NCBI GenBank assembly: GCA_039707465.1
Contig: CM077649.1
Location: forward strand, 18,557,001-18,621,000
DNA length: 64,000 nucleotides
DNA from: Rhabdophis nuchalis
Lineage: Eukaryota > Chordata > Lepidosauria > Squamata > Natricidae
Direction of reading: 5' to 3'
Shown here: in pieces, positions 34,768 through 46,464 of the stretch
Layout: each line of letters opens with the position of its first letter
Numbering within the stretch: the stretch's first letter is position 1
Program-made: the position numbers and the translations under genes
Notes under the pieces: model-generated
What the model was told of the DNA's origin: nothing
Seen by the model: only the letters and a program-made list of their open reading frames with translations
Databases searched by the model: none

Positions 34768-35220
34768 ATGGATCAATACTCAGAAGAGGAAACTTTAAAA
34801 TTGCAAAGCATTTTCGCTGGAATCCAAAGGTTATTTGATGTAAACCGGTTGGAAAATGTACTTGAAGTAGCTGGAAGAATTGAAAAGAAATTGGATAAAA
34901 TTGTGTATTTCTCACTAAATGGTGATGTGGCCAGACCCCCCAAAATTGAAGAGAAGAATGAAGAAAAAGATACAACAACTGATGACCTTACCAAGGGAAT
35001 AAACGTGGGTAAAGGTGAAAAAGGAGGAGTGTGGAAAAGAGAATCCGAAGAATTGGAGTTTTATTTTAGATCTCAGGATGCAGAGGAGGAAAAAAGAGAA
35101 ATGATGATGGAGATAAGGAGAAAAATTCTACCAGAAATACAATTGATAACCAGAGACAAGCTAATCTTAACACTAGATAGAGGGCAACGAGACTACTTGA
35201 GAGATGCTACAAACAACTAA
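34768..35220 (+). CDS. 150-residue ORF of the ORF2-less L1-type element
   Basis: The frame starts MDQYSEEETLKLQ and ends LRDATNN. It is hydrophilic, strongly charged and predicted helical by composition: an N-terminal segment with VLEVAGRIEKKLDK heptad-like spacing, a Lys/Glu-rich middle, and a C-terminal part EEEKREMMMEIRRKILPEI. I see no RRM, zinc finger or enzymatic motif. By position and charge it may be an L1 ORF1-type coiled-coil region, but it lacks the RRM-CTD seen in the ORF at 59038-60123. The ATG is the first in frame after a long AT-rich leader. Possibly a truncated ORF1; not a host gene. Confidence 0.6.
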   Translation: MDQYSEEETLKLQSIFAGIQRLFDVNRLENVLEVAGRIEKKLDKIVYFSLNGDVARPPKIEEKNEEKDTTTDDLTKGINVGKGEKGGVWKRESEELEFYFRSQDAEEEKREMMMEIRRKILPEIQLITRDKLILTLDRGQRDYLRDATNN

Positions 35221-35560
35221 GTGTGGAGAGGAGTCCATTAAAAACTTTATTAAGGAGATAAATAGAAGATTGACACCATAGATGGCAAAAGAAAGAAGAC
35301 ACTACTGTTATTGGAAAGATACAGGTTGATAATGAAAATTGGTAATAAAAAATTAGTTGAGTTGTAAACTAGTAAGTGTTAGTTTGTTTTAGAATGTTGT
35401 GTTAAATAAATAATTGATAGTGGTGACAAGATATAAAGATATATTGGCTTTATGAGAGGAAGTTGGATAATAATTGGTAAAAAGAATTTCTTTATTGGTA
35501 AAACAATTAATTAAAATAATAATAATGAAAGAATAAAGGATATACTTTAACAAATTATAC

Positions 35561-35680
<120 letters not shown>

Positions 35681-36288
35681 TCAGAAAAGAAACTTGGATA
35701 TAAATTGTAAACAGTGATTTGGGAAAAAGACCTAAAAACTTTATTAATTAACCTTTTCTTATTTAGAACTTGTTATAAAGGTGTTTGTTATTGGGTTTGA
35801 AGAGAAAAAGTAGGATATAAAAAGTAAATTTATTGTTAATAAATAATCAACCACAACAAAAATAATGAAAGGATAATGGATATTGTTTGATAGATATATG
35901 TACTGTTTTTTTATAATTGTATTAATCAACTATTATTTAGAATACAATCATAAATAAATAATGTTATTGAAAGATATTTGAAATGACCAATGAATGCCAA
36001 CACGTGGTTATGTATTTAAGTATGAATTATTTTAGGCAAAAGGACATTTACATAATTGTAGTCAATTGAGAATTGTGTTAAAGTAATGGTATACTAGAAG
36101 GATCTTTGATTTGAAATATTTAATTTAATATGAACTATAAATAATGACTGTGTATAAATGCACAAAAAATATCTGTAACCAATTGACATGCTTTCTACAA
36201 GATGTAATGAAGGAAGATTCTTTGTGTGTGTGTGTGTTTCTTATTGACTAAAATAAAAAAAATCTTTTTTTAAGAAAGAGGATTTTCA

Positions 36289-36924
36289 CAAAACATGGAA
36301 ATGCAACAAAGCATCTTTTTCAAAATTGTTAAAACAACCATCTTCAGAAGAAGGCTTGTACTGCAGTTTTGAAAACTGTTTCTGCTGCCTTTTCATGTAG
36401 ATGCATGGGGTGGAATCTCCATATGCATGCATTTGGTAGAATGTAGCACTAGCCTTTGAAACTCCTGGAGTTTCTGTTATATTACTCCAAATTCATTAGT
36501 ATACCTTTAATCTTATATACTCTTGTCTTGTGGTATACTGTAGAGGGCATGGAGAATGTCTTGAAGGACAGTGGGAAGATCTGTTACCAAGGCAACTATC
36601 AGACAAGAATCCCAGTCCAAGAAGCATACTTAATTTACATAAAGCTAAATTGAAAGAGGAAATAAGTACATTCAGGCTTGCAAGATTTTATTACTATAGC
36701 TGTTTTAATAAAAGTAGTTTTAGGCTGATATGGCATTGGTTTCTAAGTCTGGTCTACTTTATAGAGCTGGGATCTACGTCTCAGTTTTTCATTTTATCTA
36801 AAGTTTCTTCTATGAAGGTATACTATTTTCATAATACCAGTTATTCCCAAAACTATCTTGGAGAAAGGGCACTTCCAATCATGTTTTTTTCACTCCCCCA
36901 AATCAATTATTGTTCTTTCCTTGC
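36289..36924. other. No feature seen
   Basis: AT-rich unique-looking sequence downstream of the L1-type insertion. Confidence 0.4.
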
Positions 36925-36995
36925 CCCCTCTCCCAAATGCAGCCCCCCTCCCCTCTCCTTGCCCCTCTCCCAAATGCAGCCCCCCTCCCCTCTCC
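36925..36995. repeat. C-rich tandem duplication at a LINE 5' junction
   Basis: Two near-identical ~37-bp units (TCTCCCAAATGCAGCCCCCC followed by TCCCCTCTCC) abut the start of LINE copy K, whose first bases (CCAGAATGCAGCCGCG) resemble part of the unit. Confidence 0.85.
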
Positions 36996-37572
36996 AGAAT
37001 GCAGCCGCGCGGGTGATTATGGGAGCGCCTAGACACTCCCACATAACACCAATCCTGCGCGAGCTGCACTGGCTTCCCGTGGTCTTTCGGGCGAGCTGCA
37101 CTGGCTTCCTGTGGTCTTTCAAGGTTTTGACGACCATCTTCAAAGCGCTCCATGGCTCGGGGCCTAGTTATATGCAAGACCGCCTCCTGTCCCATACATC
37201 CCTTAGACCAATACGCTCCCACATAGAGGGCCTCCTCAGGGTGCTGTCGGCCGGAGAATGCTGACTGGCGACACCCAGGGGAAGAGCCTTCTCTGTGGCA
37301 GGTCCAGCCCTTTGGAATGACTTACCCCCTGAACTTCGCACCATCTCTGACCTCCGCCTCTTCAGCAAGTGTCTAAAGACACATTTGTTCCATCTAGCCG
37401 GCCTAGCGTAGCCTCCTAAACTGACTTTTAGATAGTTTTTAAATTTGGGGATTTTAATTTGGTTTTAGCGCAGGATCCATTGAATTAGTTTTTTAAATTT
37501 TATATGATTTTTTGTATGTATTTTTAATTTTCCTGTGCGCCGCTTTGAGTCCGTTTGGAGAATATAAATCTA
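36988..37572 (+). pseudogene. L2/L3-type LINE copy with internal duplication (copy K)
   Basis: Starts at QNAAARVIMGAPRHSHITPILRELHWLPVVF, then repeats ~30 bp (37059-37088 and 37091-37120, GCGAGCTGCACTGGCTTCC...GGTCTTTC). It resumes FKVLTTIFKALHGSGPSYMQDRLLSHTSLRPIRSH and continues with frame changes to LFHLAGLA. The 3' UTR is cut short at CGCTTTGAGTCCGTTTGGAG, so the hairpin's right arm and the tail are missing. Confidence 0.88.
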
Positions 37573-37901
37573 TTTTCTGAAAGTATAGATATTATGTCAC
37601 TTTTGAGATAAAAAAAATATTTATTTTATATTTTATTTTATATGGGAAAGGGAAGGTATTTGTTTCATTTTCCCCTGAAAGAAATCATCAAAATTGGGAA
37701 CAGAGAATATATATATATATATTTGAAAACTCCAAATCTGAATAAAATGTTTTTACATAGCATCCATTCAGGCAAAACATGACATTTTTAGCTATTCTTG
37801 GTGGTTAAATTTTTCCATGAATTTTAATTATTAAAAAATGCAATTAAAGAAAGAATAAACTTAGCACAAAAATTCTGTACCAATTAGTCTAAAATTAGAT
37901 A
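37573..37901. other. No feature seen
   Basis: AT-rich, with a short (AT)n run near 37710-37722. Confidence 0.4.
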
Positions 37902-37909
37902 TACTAAGA

Positions 37910-38106
37910 CAGGGGTCTCAAACTCAATTTACCTGGGGGGCGCTGGAGGCAGAGTATGGGTGAGGCTGGGCCACATAAGGGATTCCATTATATTGGATAT
38001 TATACTTTCATATCACTAACATTATACTTTCATATCACGGTGGGGGCCACAAGATACCGTCTCGCGGGCCGCAATTGGTCCACGGGCCGCGAGAATGAGA
38101 CCTCTG
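37910..38106. mobile_element. Non-autonomous hAT element, perfect TSD
   Basis: Ends CAGGGGTCTCAAACTCAATT and GAGAATGAGACCTCTG. Identical 8-mers TACTAAGA lie at 37902-37909 and 38107-38114. Interior has a direct ACATTATACTTTCATATCAC-type repetition and GCGGGCCGC motifs shared with Charlie-type hATs. Confidence 0.92.
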
Positions 38107-38114
38107 TACTAAGA

Positions 38115-38707
38115 CAATGAATTCTCTGCACTTATATAGGTAAAGTGTCCTATACTTTAAATTGCTGAATAAGGGAGTAATTCGGTTCTTGTCATTTCTG
38201 CACAACAGCATATAAGTTACAAAGACAATTATGCAGCAGCTTGTGTCAGACACGCAGAACTGTCATGTAATAAGGAAGCTACTTTTAGTTTTCCCTTTGT
38301 AACAGTGGTAAAACCTGTGGCAATTTCCAATCTAAGCCAACATAGCCTTGACTATGTAGAATCATTTGTGCATTTCAATTGTGCACTTTTTAACTATCAG
38401 CTACTCAATTATTATATTATCTCACTGAATTATTTTAGAATAGCTTTATTATAAATATTATAATAAAGGTGAGTTTGCCTTCAATTCTGAACAAAAGAAA
38501 AATTAATCTTAAACTTAAGGATTTAAAGAATCTGAAAAAAAAGCAAATACCTAAATAAGATGTTTATCTTAGAGAGTTATATACAAATTAAGGATTCAAA
38601 TGAAATTGAAGCTTTTACAATAAGATTTTAGATTTAATTAAATCGGAGGAAGTTGTATTAAGTATGATCACTGCCTTAAGATATTGACACATACGCACTC
38701 TAAATAA
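38115..38707. other. No feature seen
   Basis: AT-rich sequence with no recognised repeat. Confidence 0.4.
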
Positions 38708-40450
38708 TAATAATAATTTTAATTTATAACCCGCTCTCTCTCCCCGAAGGGACTCGAGGCGGGGCACAGGGAAGTAAAATACAATTAAAACCACAAACAG
38801 AATACAAAGTTAAAAAAGGAATTAAACTGACCCTGCGCTAAAAACCCATATAAAACTAAAACTATCCCTAAAAACCCCTAAAATAATTTAAAACAATTTA
38901 AATTACCCTAGGCCGGCCAAGCAGAAGTGTGTTTTTAGTTTCTGCCGGAAGGAGCGAAGGTCCGTGGTTGTTCTAATTTCGGGGGGAAGGTCTTTCCAGA
39001 GGGTCGGGCCCGCCACAGAGAAGGCCCTTTCCCTGGGTGTCGCTCGCTGGCATAGCCTAGTGGACGGCACCCGGAGAAGTCCCTCTCTGTGGGAGCGAAT
39101 CGGCCGCAGGAATGTATGGGGCAGGATGCGATCCCGCAGATAGCTAGGTCCCGTGCCATGGAGCGCTTTGAAGATGATAACCAACACCTTGAAGCGCACC
39201 CGAAAGACGACAGGCAGCCCATGCAGCTCGCGCAGGAGTGGTGTTACATGGGAAAACCTGGAGGTTCCCATAACTGCCCGCGCGGCTGCATTCTGGACAA
39301 GCTGAAGCCTTTGGGTGCACCTCAAGGGGAGCCCAATGTAGAGAGCATTGCAGTAGTCCAGTCGGGATGTCACGAGGGCATGAGCGACTGTGCAGAGGGC
39401 ACCCCGATCCAATAGGGGATGCAACTGGCGGACCAGGCAAACCTGGTAAAATGCCCTCCTGGCCACGGCGGTCACTTGATCTTCCATGGACAGCCGTGTA
39501 TCAAGGAGGACGCCCAAGTTGCATGCCCCATCCACAGGGGTTAGATGTTCATTCCCTATGGCCAGTGATGGAGTCAACTGGTTGTACCGGGATGCCGGGA
39601 ACCACAGCCACTGGGTCTTGGATGGGTTGAGTCTGAGTCTGTTACTTCCCATCCAGGCCTGCACGGCTTCCAGGCACTGGCACATCACCTCTACGGCATC
39701 GTTGGGGTGGTTTGGGGTAGATATATACAGCTGTGTATCATCAGCGTAGAGGTGGTACTCTACCCCAAAACCACGGATGATCTCACCCAGCGGCTTCATA
39801 TATGTGTTAAACAGGAGAGGCGAGAGGACCGACCCCTGAGGCACCCCACAAGTGAGGGGTCTAGAGGTCGACCGACCGGAGAGGTAGGAGGAGAACCACC
39901 GCAACACGGTGCACGTCACCCCCAACCCCTCCAGCCGATGCAATGGGATACCATGGTCGATGGTATCAAAAGCCACTGAGAGGTCTAATCGGACCAGGAT
40001 GGAGGAGCAACCCCCATCTCTGGCCCTCAGAGATCATCCACCAATGCGACCAATGCCGTCTCGGTGCTGTGCCCGGGCCGGAAGCTGGACTGGCGCGGGT
40101 CCAGATAATCAATTTCCTCCAGATGACGGGGGAACTGTTGTGCCACCACACTGTCTACAACCTTCGCCAGAAAGTGAAGGTTGGAGACCGGACGGTAATT
40201 TACCAATAATGCTGGGTCCAGAGAGGGCTTCTTGAGGAAGAGTCTCACCACCGCCTCTTTAAGGGAGGCCGGCAAGAACCCCTCACTCAGGGAAGCGTTG
40301 ACCACCTCCTGGAGCCAGCCTCGTGTAACCTCCCAGGATGCCAGTACAAGCCAGGAGGGACACGGGTCCAATAAACATGTGGTAGCGCGCAGTCGCCCAC
40401 GTAACCTGTCCATATCTTCGGAAGTAACAGAGTCAAACTCTTCCCACAAA
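38708..40450 (-). mobile_element. Longest L2/L3-type LINE copy in the window (copy L)
   Basis: About 1.74 kb on the minus strand, from the fingers of the RT to a 3' UTR with the conserved hairpin and a short (AAT)n at 38708-38716. It lacks ORF1 and the APE endonuclease, which would lie upstream. It is the best local reference for the family and shows what the other copies have lost. Confidence 0.93.
38903..40449 (-). pseudogene. LINE reverse transcriptase, one frameshift from open
   Basis: Two minus-strand frames (40449-40027 and 39976-38903) make one RT. The first has KKPSLDPALLVNYRPVSN and [18 protein letters not shown]. The second has [18 protein letters not shown] (motif A), [14 protein letters not shown] (motif B), [10 protein letters not shown] (catalytic YADD intact), [49 protein letters not shown] and [12 protein letters not shown]. 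The frames are separated near 40030 by what looks like one lost C. It retrotransposes RNA by target-primed synthesis in intact relatives. No ORF1 or endonuclease is present, so this copy is dead in spite of good RT motifs. Confidence 0.9.
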
Positions 40451-41762
40451 ACTGTAAATAAAACCCAAAAGCAGAATTATGCACCAAACCCATTAAATGA
40501 TGAATTCTTTACTATGGATAAAGAGTTCTGCTCTGCTAACTATGTATTATGAGGTCACCTGTATTTTTGTCTATTCTCTATCTCTTTTTGTAAATGTGTC
40601 TCTCACATACTCATAAAAAAGTTATTGATGATTAAGCTAACTATTGCCAGAATAAGAAGTTATGATAAAATAAATGTATAATTCCGCTTCAAATTGCTCA
40701 GTCTCTGAACACTGCACTGTCATATTAGGTTGTTTTTTATCACCACTTTAGCAATAATTAAAAAACCCCATAAAATTTATCATATACATTAGAGCCAAAT
40801 ATGTATTAGTTTTGCAATCTGGATGTTAGGAAAATTGCTTTCTTATCTCTAACAATAACACCTTGTTCAGATAATAGTATATTCTGATAAGATAAACTCA
40901 AGTAGCTGAAAAATGTTTCTTTGTATAATGTAGGGGAATTTAACTGGATTTTATATTTGTAAAGAGATATGAAATACTTATAAAACCATTTGTTATTTTC
41001 ATAAGAAAACACATGAATGCCTTGATTTACCTTTTTTCTAGTTTCTGGAATGGCAGTTTTCTTTTCCTATTGAATCTGTAAATTGATTTTTCTTGCCGTA
41101 TGAGACTACCATATAATATATGCTTGGTTCAAGCCATCTCAAAGTTTTGATTCCACAACAAGTCATTTTACTGATATTCATCTCTGCACCAATTCACTTA
41201 AATGCCACATAAGAGGTTACATTCATTTTATGGAACTGTTATGCTAAGAACACATTACTAGATTATTTTTTTAACCTTCCCTAACAAATATATAAGTCAA
41301 ATATAAAGTTATTAGGCAGGTACTAATAATTTCCTGCATTTTCTCTGCTTATTGATCAAATTGTGAAAAATGACATTGAACTCAAAGTGAAATCTGGTGT
41401 TTTTGTTACAAAATAATTACAATTTGCAGATTCTTCTTATTGCCAAGTGTTCCAAATCATAGACTAATGGAGAAAGGTTAATTATTGTTGTATCTTGTAC
41501 ACACAGACAAAACAGAATAGTTGGTTTAAAAAAGAAAAAGAAAAAAGACCCCTCTGATGGTTTCCAGGCTTCCTTTCCTGCAGTCTAAATTAGATCAAGT
41601 TAAATTCATGAACAAGAACTTAGCAGATCCAATTAACAGTATTTATTAGATTGAAAATTAAAGTTGCAACAGAAGAATTCTATCAAGTACCTTATTTCCA
41701 GACAGGAACATCTATATCTGTGCAAGTTCTACATATAGGCATACATATAGGTCCTACATATA
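40451..41762. other. No feature seen
   Basis: AT-rich unique-looking sequence. No repeat or coding evidence. Confidence 0.4.
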
Positions 41763-42507
41763 GGCAAGAAAAACAAAATGCACAAGTACAGTATAGGTGG
41801 TACCTTGCTCAATAGTAGCAACTGTGAGAGGGATCTAGGAATCCTAGTGGACAACCATTTAAATATGAGCCAGCAGTGTGCAGCAGCTGCCAAAAAAGCC
41901 AACACAGTTCTAGGCTGCATAAACAGAGGGATAGAATCTAGATCACGTGAAGTGTTAATGCCACTGTATAGTGCCTTGGTAAGGCCACACTTGGAATACT
42001 GCATACAGTTTTGGTCGCCACGATGTAGAAAAGACGTGGAGACTCTGGAAAGAGTGCAGAGAAGAGCAACCAAGATGATTAGGGGACTGGAGACTAAGAC
42101 ATATGAAGAACGGCTGCAGGAACTGGGTATGTCTAGTTTGATGAAGAAAAGGACCAGGGAAGACATGATAGCAGTGTTCCGATATCTCAGAGGGTGCCAC
42201 AAAGAATAGGGAGTCAAACTATTCTCCAAGGCACCAGGGGGGCAGGACAAGAAGCAATGGGTGGAAACTAATCAAGGAGAGAAGCAACTTAGAACTAAGG
42301 AGAAATTTCCTGACAGTTAGAACAATTAACCTCTGGAACAGCTTGCCTCCAGAAGTTGTGAATGCCCCAACCCTGGAAGTCTTTAAAAAGATGTTAGACA
42401 GCCATTTGTCTGAAATGGTATAAGGTTCCTGCCCACGCAGGGGGTTGGACTAGAAGACCTACAAGGTCCCTTCCAACTCTGCTATTGTATTGTATTGTAT
42501 TGTATAA
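41763..42507 (+). pseudogene. CR1 LINE 3' end
   Basis: The open frame 41778-42209 reads MHKYSIGGTLLNSSNCERDLGILVD, ALVRPHLEYCIQFW, LERVQRRATKMIRGL, YEERLQELGMSSLMKKRTREDMIAVFRYLRG. This is the CR1 ORF2 C-terminal region. A frame change follows, then KLIKERSNLELRRNFLTVRT and NAPTLEVFKKMLDSHL-like residues to 42423. The 3' UTR ends with an (ATTGT)n-type tail of about 25 bp. The catalytic RT domain is absent. It is better preserved than the CR1 fragment at 3180-3459. Confidence 0.92.
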
Positions 42508-43301
42508 GTTAAAAGAGCAAAAAGCTCACATCTGTTTATTCTTGCTTTTTCTGTGCAGAAGGATGGAAGCTTTCCTTTTTTGTGGGTAATCTCCATTTCT
42601 TCCCTTTTAGATCATTGTCATTTACCAAATGTGAGAATCAATTTACAGTGGCTAAAAGTAATTTGAGACTAATGGGTAAGAACATTTAGAATATATTTTT
42701 CTATTACCCATTTGCCTACTTTACATAGTATTGTATTAATCTAGTTCAAAAGAAGGAAAAAGAATTCTGAATAATTGTTTGACTTTGCACATCAATCCAT
42801 CATGGACTACCTCTTATTTATTAAAATTCTTTTGAGGCATAGAATATCATTATAGAAAGGTTTGTAATTGAAGGAGACTTTTTGAATTTGAATTTGAGAT
42901 TTATATATTTCTATCTCCAGTTCCTGTGATTCCTATAGTTTTAAAAATAAAGTACTTCTGTTTGTGATGATATTAGTATAAGGTGCCTTATATTATTTAT
43001 AAATTCATTAATCAGTTTTAAAAATAGTTCTGGAAGAAGGAAAGGGAAGAAAGGAGGGGAGTGTGGGAAGGAAGGAATAATCAGCTAAGTTTGCTTTCCA
43101 TAGTGGTAACTTTTAAAAAAAATCTTCATTATTGATTTTGTTCAATTCTTTATTTTTATTTTTTTTATTAAATTTGCTTGCCACTCATGTTGTCACAAGG
43201 CAATGTGCATATAACATTTTAAGATGGCGTTGAATATATTTTCAGTATGAATAAAAATGAGGTTATATTGCTGTTTGAATAATGGAACTTTTAATTGCCA
43301 G
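42508..43301. other. Putative intron or intergenic sequence, no repeat seen
   Basis: AT-rich unique-looking DNA immediately upstream of the candidate exon at 43302. Confidence 0.4.
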
Positions 43302-43432
43302 AAAGTAACAGAGAAGACCTTGAAGAAACTCTTGACGAGATAGCAGAAACAATTCTGCAAGCACGGCAAACAGCTGCAGAGAGGGGAAAAGCTTATTCAT
43401 TCGAAGAATGGAAGAGCAATCAACCAAAATGA
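43302..43432 (+). CDS. Putative last coding exon of an unidentified host gene
   Basis: After an acceptor-like TTTTAATTGCCAG (ending at 43301) a frame of 42 codons plus TGA runs SNREDLEETLDEIAETILQA, then RQTAAERGKAYSFEEWKSNQ and PK. The exon would start two bases into a codon. Unlike the DNA around it, the segment is rich in Glu, Ala, Gln and Arg codons, includes several CpGs, and looks like a charged amphipathic helix ending in a short tail. It matches no transposon in the window. The stop is followed by AT-rich sequence and an AATAAA. The acceptor pyrimidine tract is weak. I do not recognise the protein, so no function is given. It could be a very well-preserved retrocopy piece, but the acceptor argues for an exon. 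Confidence 0.6.
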
Positions 43433-43737
43433 TATTGAAATGTACTCTTTACTCCACTAAAAAGTATTTAGCATAATGCTGACCTTTATTCTCATTAATT
43501 TTTTACAGAAAGTTATATAAACCTTACTAGTGCAGCTTGAAAAAGTTTGGAAATTATAAATCTGTAAAAGTCATCATGGTGTAAGACAATTAATTAGATA
43601 AATTTTAATGCATGTTATTCAGATATGAAAAAAAAATCTTACTGCATGTTGTGATCTTGATAAGCATACAGTTCTGGACAATGATATTTTTTGTATCTTT
43701 GATCAGGTAATGCACATTTATTCATATAATAAAAATA
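43433..43737 (+). other. Candidate 3' UTR
   Basis: AT-rich, unique-looking sequence after the TGA, with an AATAAA at about 43728 that could act as polyadenylation signal. It directly abuts a SINE. Confidence 0.4.
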
Positions 43738-44051
43738 TAAGGAACCCTTGTGGATTTTGCTAGCTGTTGTGAACTATAGGGGGTGATGCTCATCTCTATT
43801 TCAAGGCCATTGAGCCAGTACAGTCCAAAGACATTTCCATGGTGATGTGACCAGCATCACCTCCACAGAGTGAAGTTAACTTTCCACTGGAGTGGTACCT
43901 ATTTATCTATACACATTTATATGTTTTTGAATTGCTATGTTGGCAGGAGCTGGGGTGAGGAGGCTCACCCTGTCATGTGGCACTCAGGTCTTGAGCTGTC
44001 AGCTTTCCAACTAATAACCCAATGTCTTAACTGCTGAGGTACTGTGCCACC
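43738..44051 (-). mobile_element. tRNA-derived SINE, minus strand
   Basis: Read on the minus strand it begins GGTGGCACAGTACC...GTTAAGACATTGGG (box A region) and has AGCTCAAGACCTGAGTGCC (box B, diverged from GGTTCGAATCC). The body includes GAGCCTCCTCACCCCAGCTC, CTGCCAACATAGCAATTC and AGATAAATAGGTACCACT, a layout I know from squamate genomes. It differs from the Sauria SINE at 1-202. The 3' end near 43738 is AT-rich. Confidence 0.72.
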
Positions 44052-44287
44052 CCCAAATAACTTATATAGGGTTACCAACCTTCCTGTCCCTAGATCTAAT
44101 TAAAAAAAAAAAATCCATAATGGAACATAAGCAGAATGGGAGCCATATGGGTATCTGGAGAGGTGTAGGAGTTTCAAAATGCTAAAATGCATACAATAGC
44201 TATGAAATAAATAATAATCTACTCTGTTCTTAATTATAAAAGCTTTCATCAAATTAGTTTGTTAGTGTTAAAAGGCTGTGACACTAC

Positions 44288-44580
44288 AAATAGTCCTTGA
44301 CTTACAACAATTTGTTTGGTGACCATTTGAAATTACAACAGCACCTGAAAAGTGATTTATGACCATTTTTCCATACTTACAACCATTGCAGAATTCCCAT
44401 GTTATCGCTGAGATGAACATTTATACAACTGGCTGATATTTATGTGATTAACTTTTGTGACTTTCTGATAAGCAAAGTCAATGCGGAAGCCAGGTTCACT
44501 TAACCATGTTACTAAGCTAACAATGGCAATCATTCACTTAACAACTGTTTCACTTAGCAACAGAATTTTGAGGTTTAATA
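44288..44580. repeat. Palindromic squamate repeat family, fuller copy
   Basis: Starts AAATAGTCCTTGACTTACAA and includes TTGGTGACCATTTGAAATTA, GATAAGCAAAGTCAATGCGG, GGTTCACTTAACCATG, CACTTAACAACTGTTTCACT and TAGCAACAGAATTTTGAGG. The ends are roughly complementary to the left part. Same family as 12857-13160. Confidence 0.65.
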
Positions 44581-46456
44581 AAAAGCATGGAGTTTCAGGC
44601 CTCTTCCCTAATACCAAAATAATATTGACTTTCTGTTCAAATTTAAAGATTTCAGAAAGTTAAGCATAGAGGATACATGAACTTTGAAATTAAATATTTG
44701 TATTAGCAGCTACTTATATAATTTATATTTATTTGGAAATCCTATAATAAAACTACTTAGAAATTAACTCTTTTTTCTTAACAGTGAGAATTGAATTATA
44801 ATTCATATTGTTATACCATCATTGTCATCATTATAAAGCTTACAATGTTTCCAAAAGGTTTGAACATTAAAAATATGCTATATGCTTTGGGTGATTAGTT
44901 CTGTATTTGACTTATTTTCTTTCTGAAAATAATTTTCAGAAAATAAGTTTCCATAAATGTAGACAATGTTTCTCATTATGTTTCTCATTATGTCCTAAAT
45001 TAGTCCCATGTGGAACTTTAATAATAAAAATTCCATTTCCCTTATTTCCTTCCATTATTTCAGTATTCTCTGAAATACGTTTTCCTGAATGATAGTGAAT
45101 AATTGCTGCTCTTCCCTGCATTATATATCCAATCTACTCCAGCTTCCTGATGTATGTACTTCATCAGTTAAAGCCTTACTTTGGAAGAAGATTAAATCTA
45201 GTATAAGTGATCTGTCTTCTCTTTTTTAATATTCTGAAAGATGAAATTGCCACAAAGGTAGTTCAGCAATTTACAGATGCTTCAAAAACTATTCTATTTT
45301 ATTTCCAGTAAATGAAATTTCCAATAAATTTCTTCCATAGGAATTCATTTTATGTAGAAAAATATCTTTCCAGATGTCTGGTTTGATTGGTTATCTGTCA
45401 ACACTCCAATACAATATCTTTCTTTTCTTTTCTTTTCTTTTCATTCTTAATCAACTCTCCTCAATTAATCCACCATTTTCATATATATTACTTTATTACA
45501 TATAATGCTAATTTTCATCCATTCTTATTTAGCCTCGTACTTCTGAATTAACTTACACCTTTAGTTGAGTTGTTTTTAATTTGTAAAGTTTTAAGTTAAA
45601 ATGTACTTTTTTTAGTTTGAAATATTCGAATTCAAATATTGAACCACTGTTCCAGTCCTACTGAAAATAACTGATTATTATGGAAGTGTTCCTAAGATGG
45701 AACAACTTCATTTTTTAGCTAAGAATTCCTGTTTAAATTCAAAACAGGGCAGTTTGGAATACTCCTGGTAAAGGGGAATAGCATCTGTAACACAAAACTA
45801 TTATTTAAATTGAAGAGAAATGTTTGGAGTTTGAAACATTTTGAAATCAAAATCATTTTTCCCACCTCTAATCATGTATCACTCCCAAGTTCTTATTAGT
45901 GTGTAATAAAACTTCATTTATTTCCTATATATATTTCAAATTCTTTTGTTTATTTTCCATACTTAGAACACCAAGTACTATTTTCCCCTTACATCAACAT
46001 TTTTCATTGGAGGGGAAAAAAATAAGAAGCAATAAAAGGTACAAAATAAACTGGTAGTAAACACAAAACTGTCTGAAAAATTTCTTAATTTACGCATGCA
46101 ACAAATTTGACTTTAGCAGGCATATCATGCTGAGGCTTTTATGGAGCAATTAACAATCTAAATAAACATCATACTGAAATAACTATTTTCATGTTCTACA
46201 GTGCTAAACAAGCATATAAATAGTGAATCAATTGAATTGGATTGCCATGAAAACATGAGAAAAAGCCTTTAATTTCAGGTGAATGTTTTCCTTCCTGACT
46301 TCCTTGAAAAACACCTGGCAGGCAATGTTATCAATACATATAGTTGTATCAATAAATTATTACTAAAATAATGTAACTGTGCTTAATACCTCATACATGT
46401 ACTTTGACTACTTGCAGTTTAACTATCTCCTGTGCTGCTGTCCTTAAGCAACAGTC
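44581..46456. other. No feature seen
   Basis: AT-rich sequence; a (CTTTT)n run at 45418-45441. A frame near 45235-45300 (DEIATKVVQQFTDASKTIL) looked exon-like but lacks good splice sites. Confidence 0.4.
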
Positions 46457-46464
46457 ATCTAGAT

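Noticed and set aside
39089..40235. Several plus-strand open frames over the LINE at 38708-40450
   Set aside because: Shadows of the minus-strand RT frame.
43986..44051. tRNA gene on the minus strand
   Set aside because: Box A and B are diverged and joined to a SINE body; no cloverleaf expected.
45225..45310. Exon-like frame DEIATKVVQQFTDASKTIL
   Set aside because: Short, weak splice context, no support from surrounding sequence.
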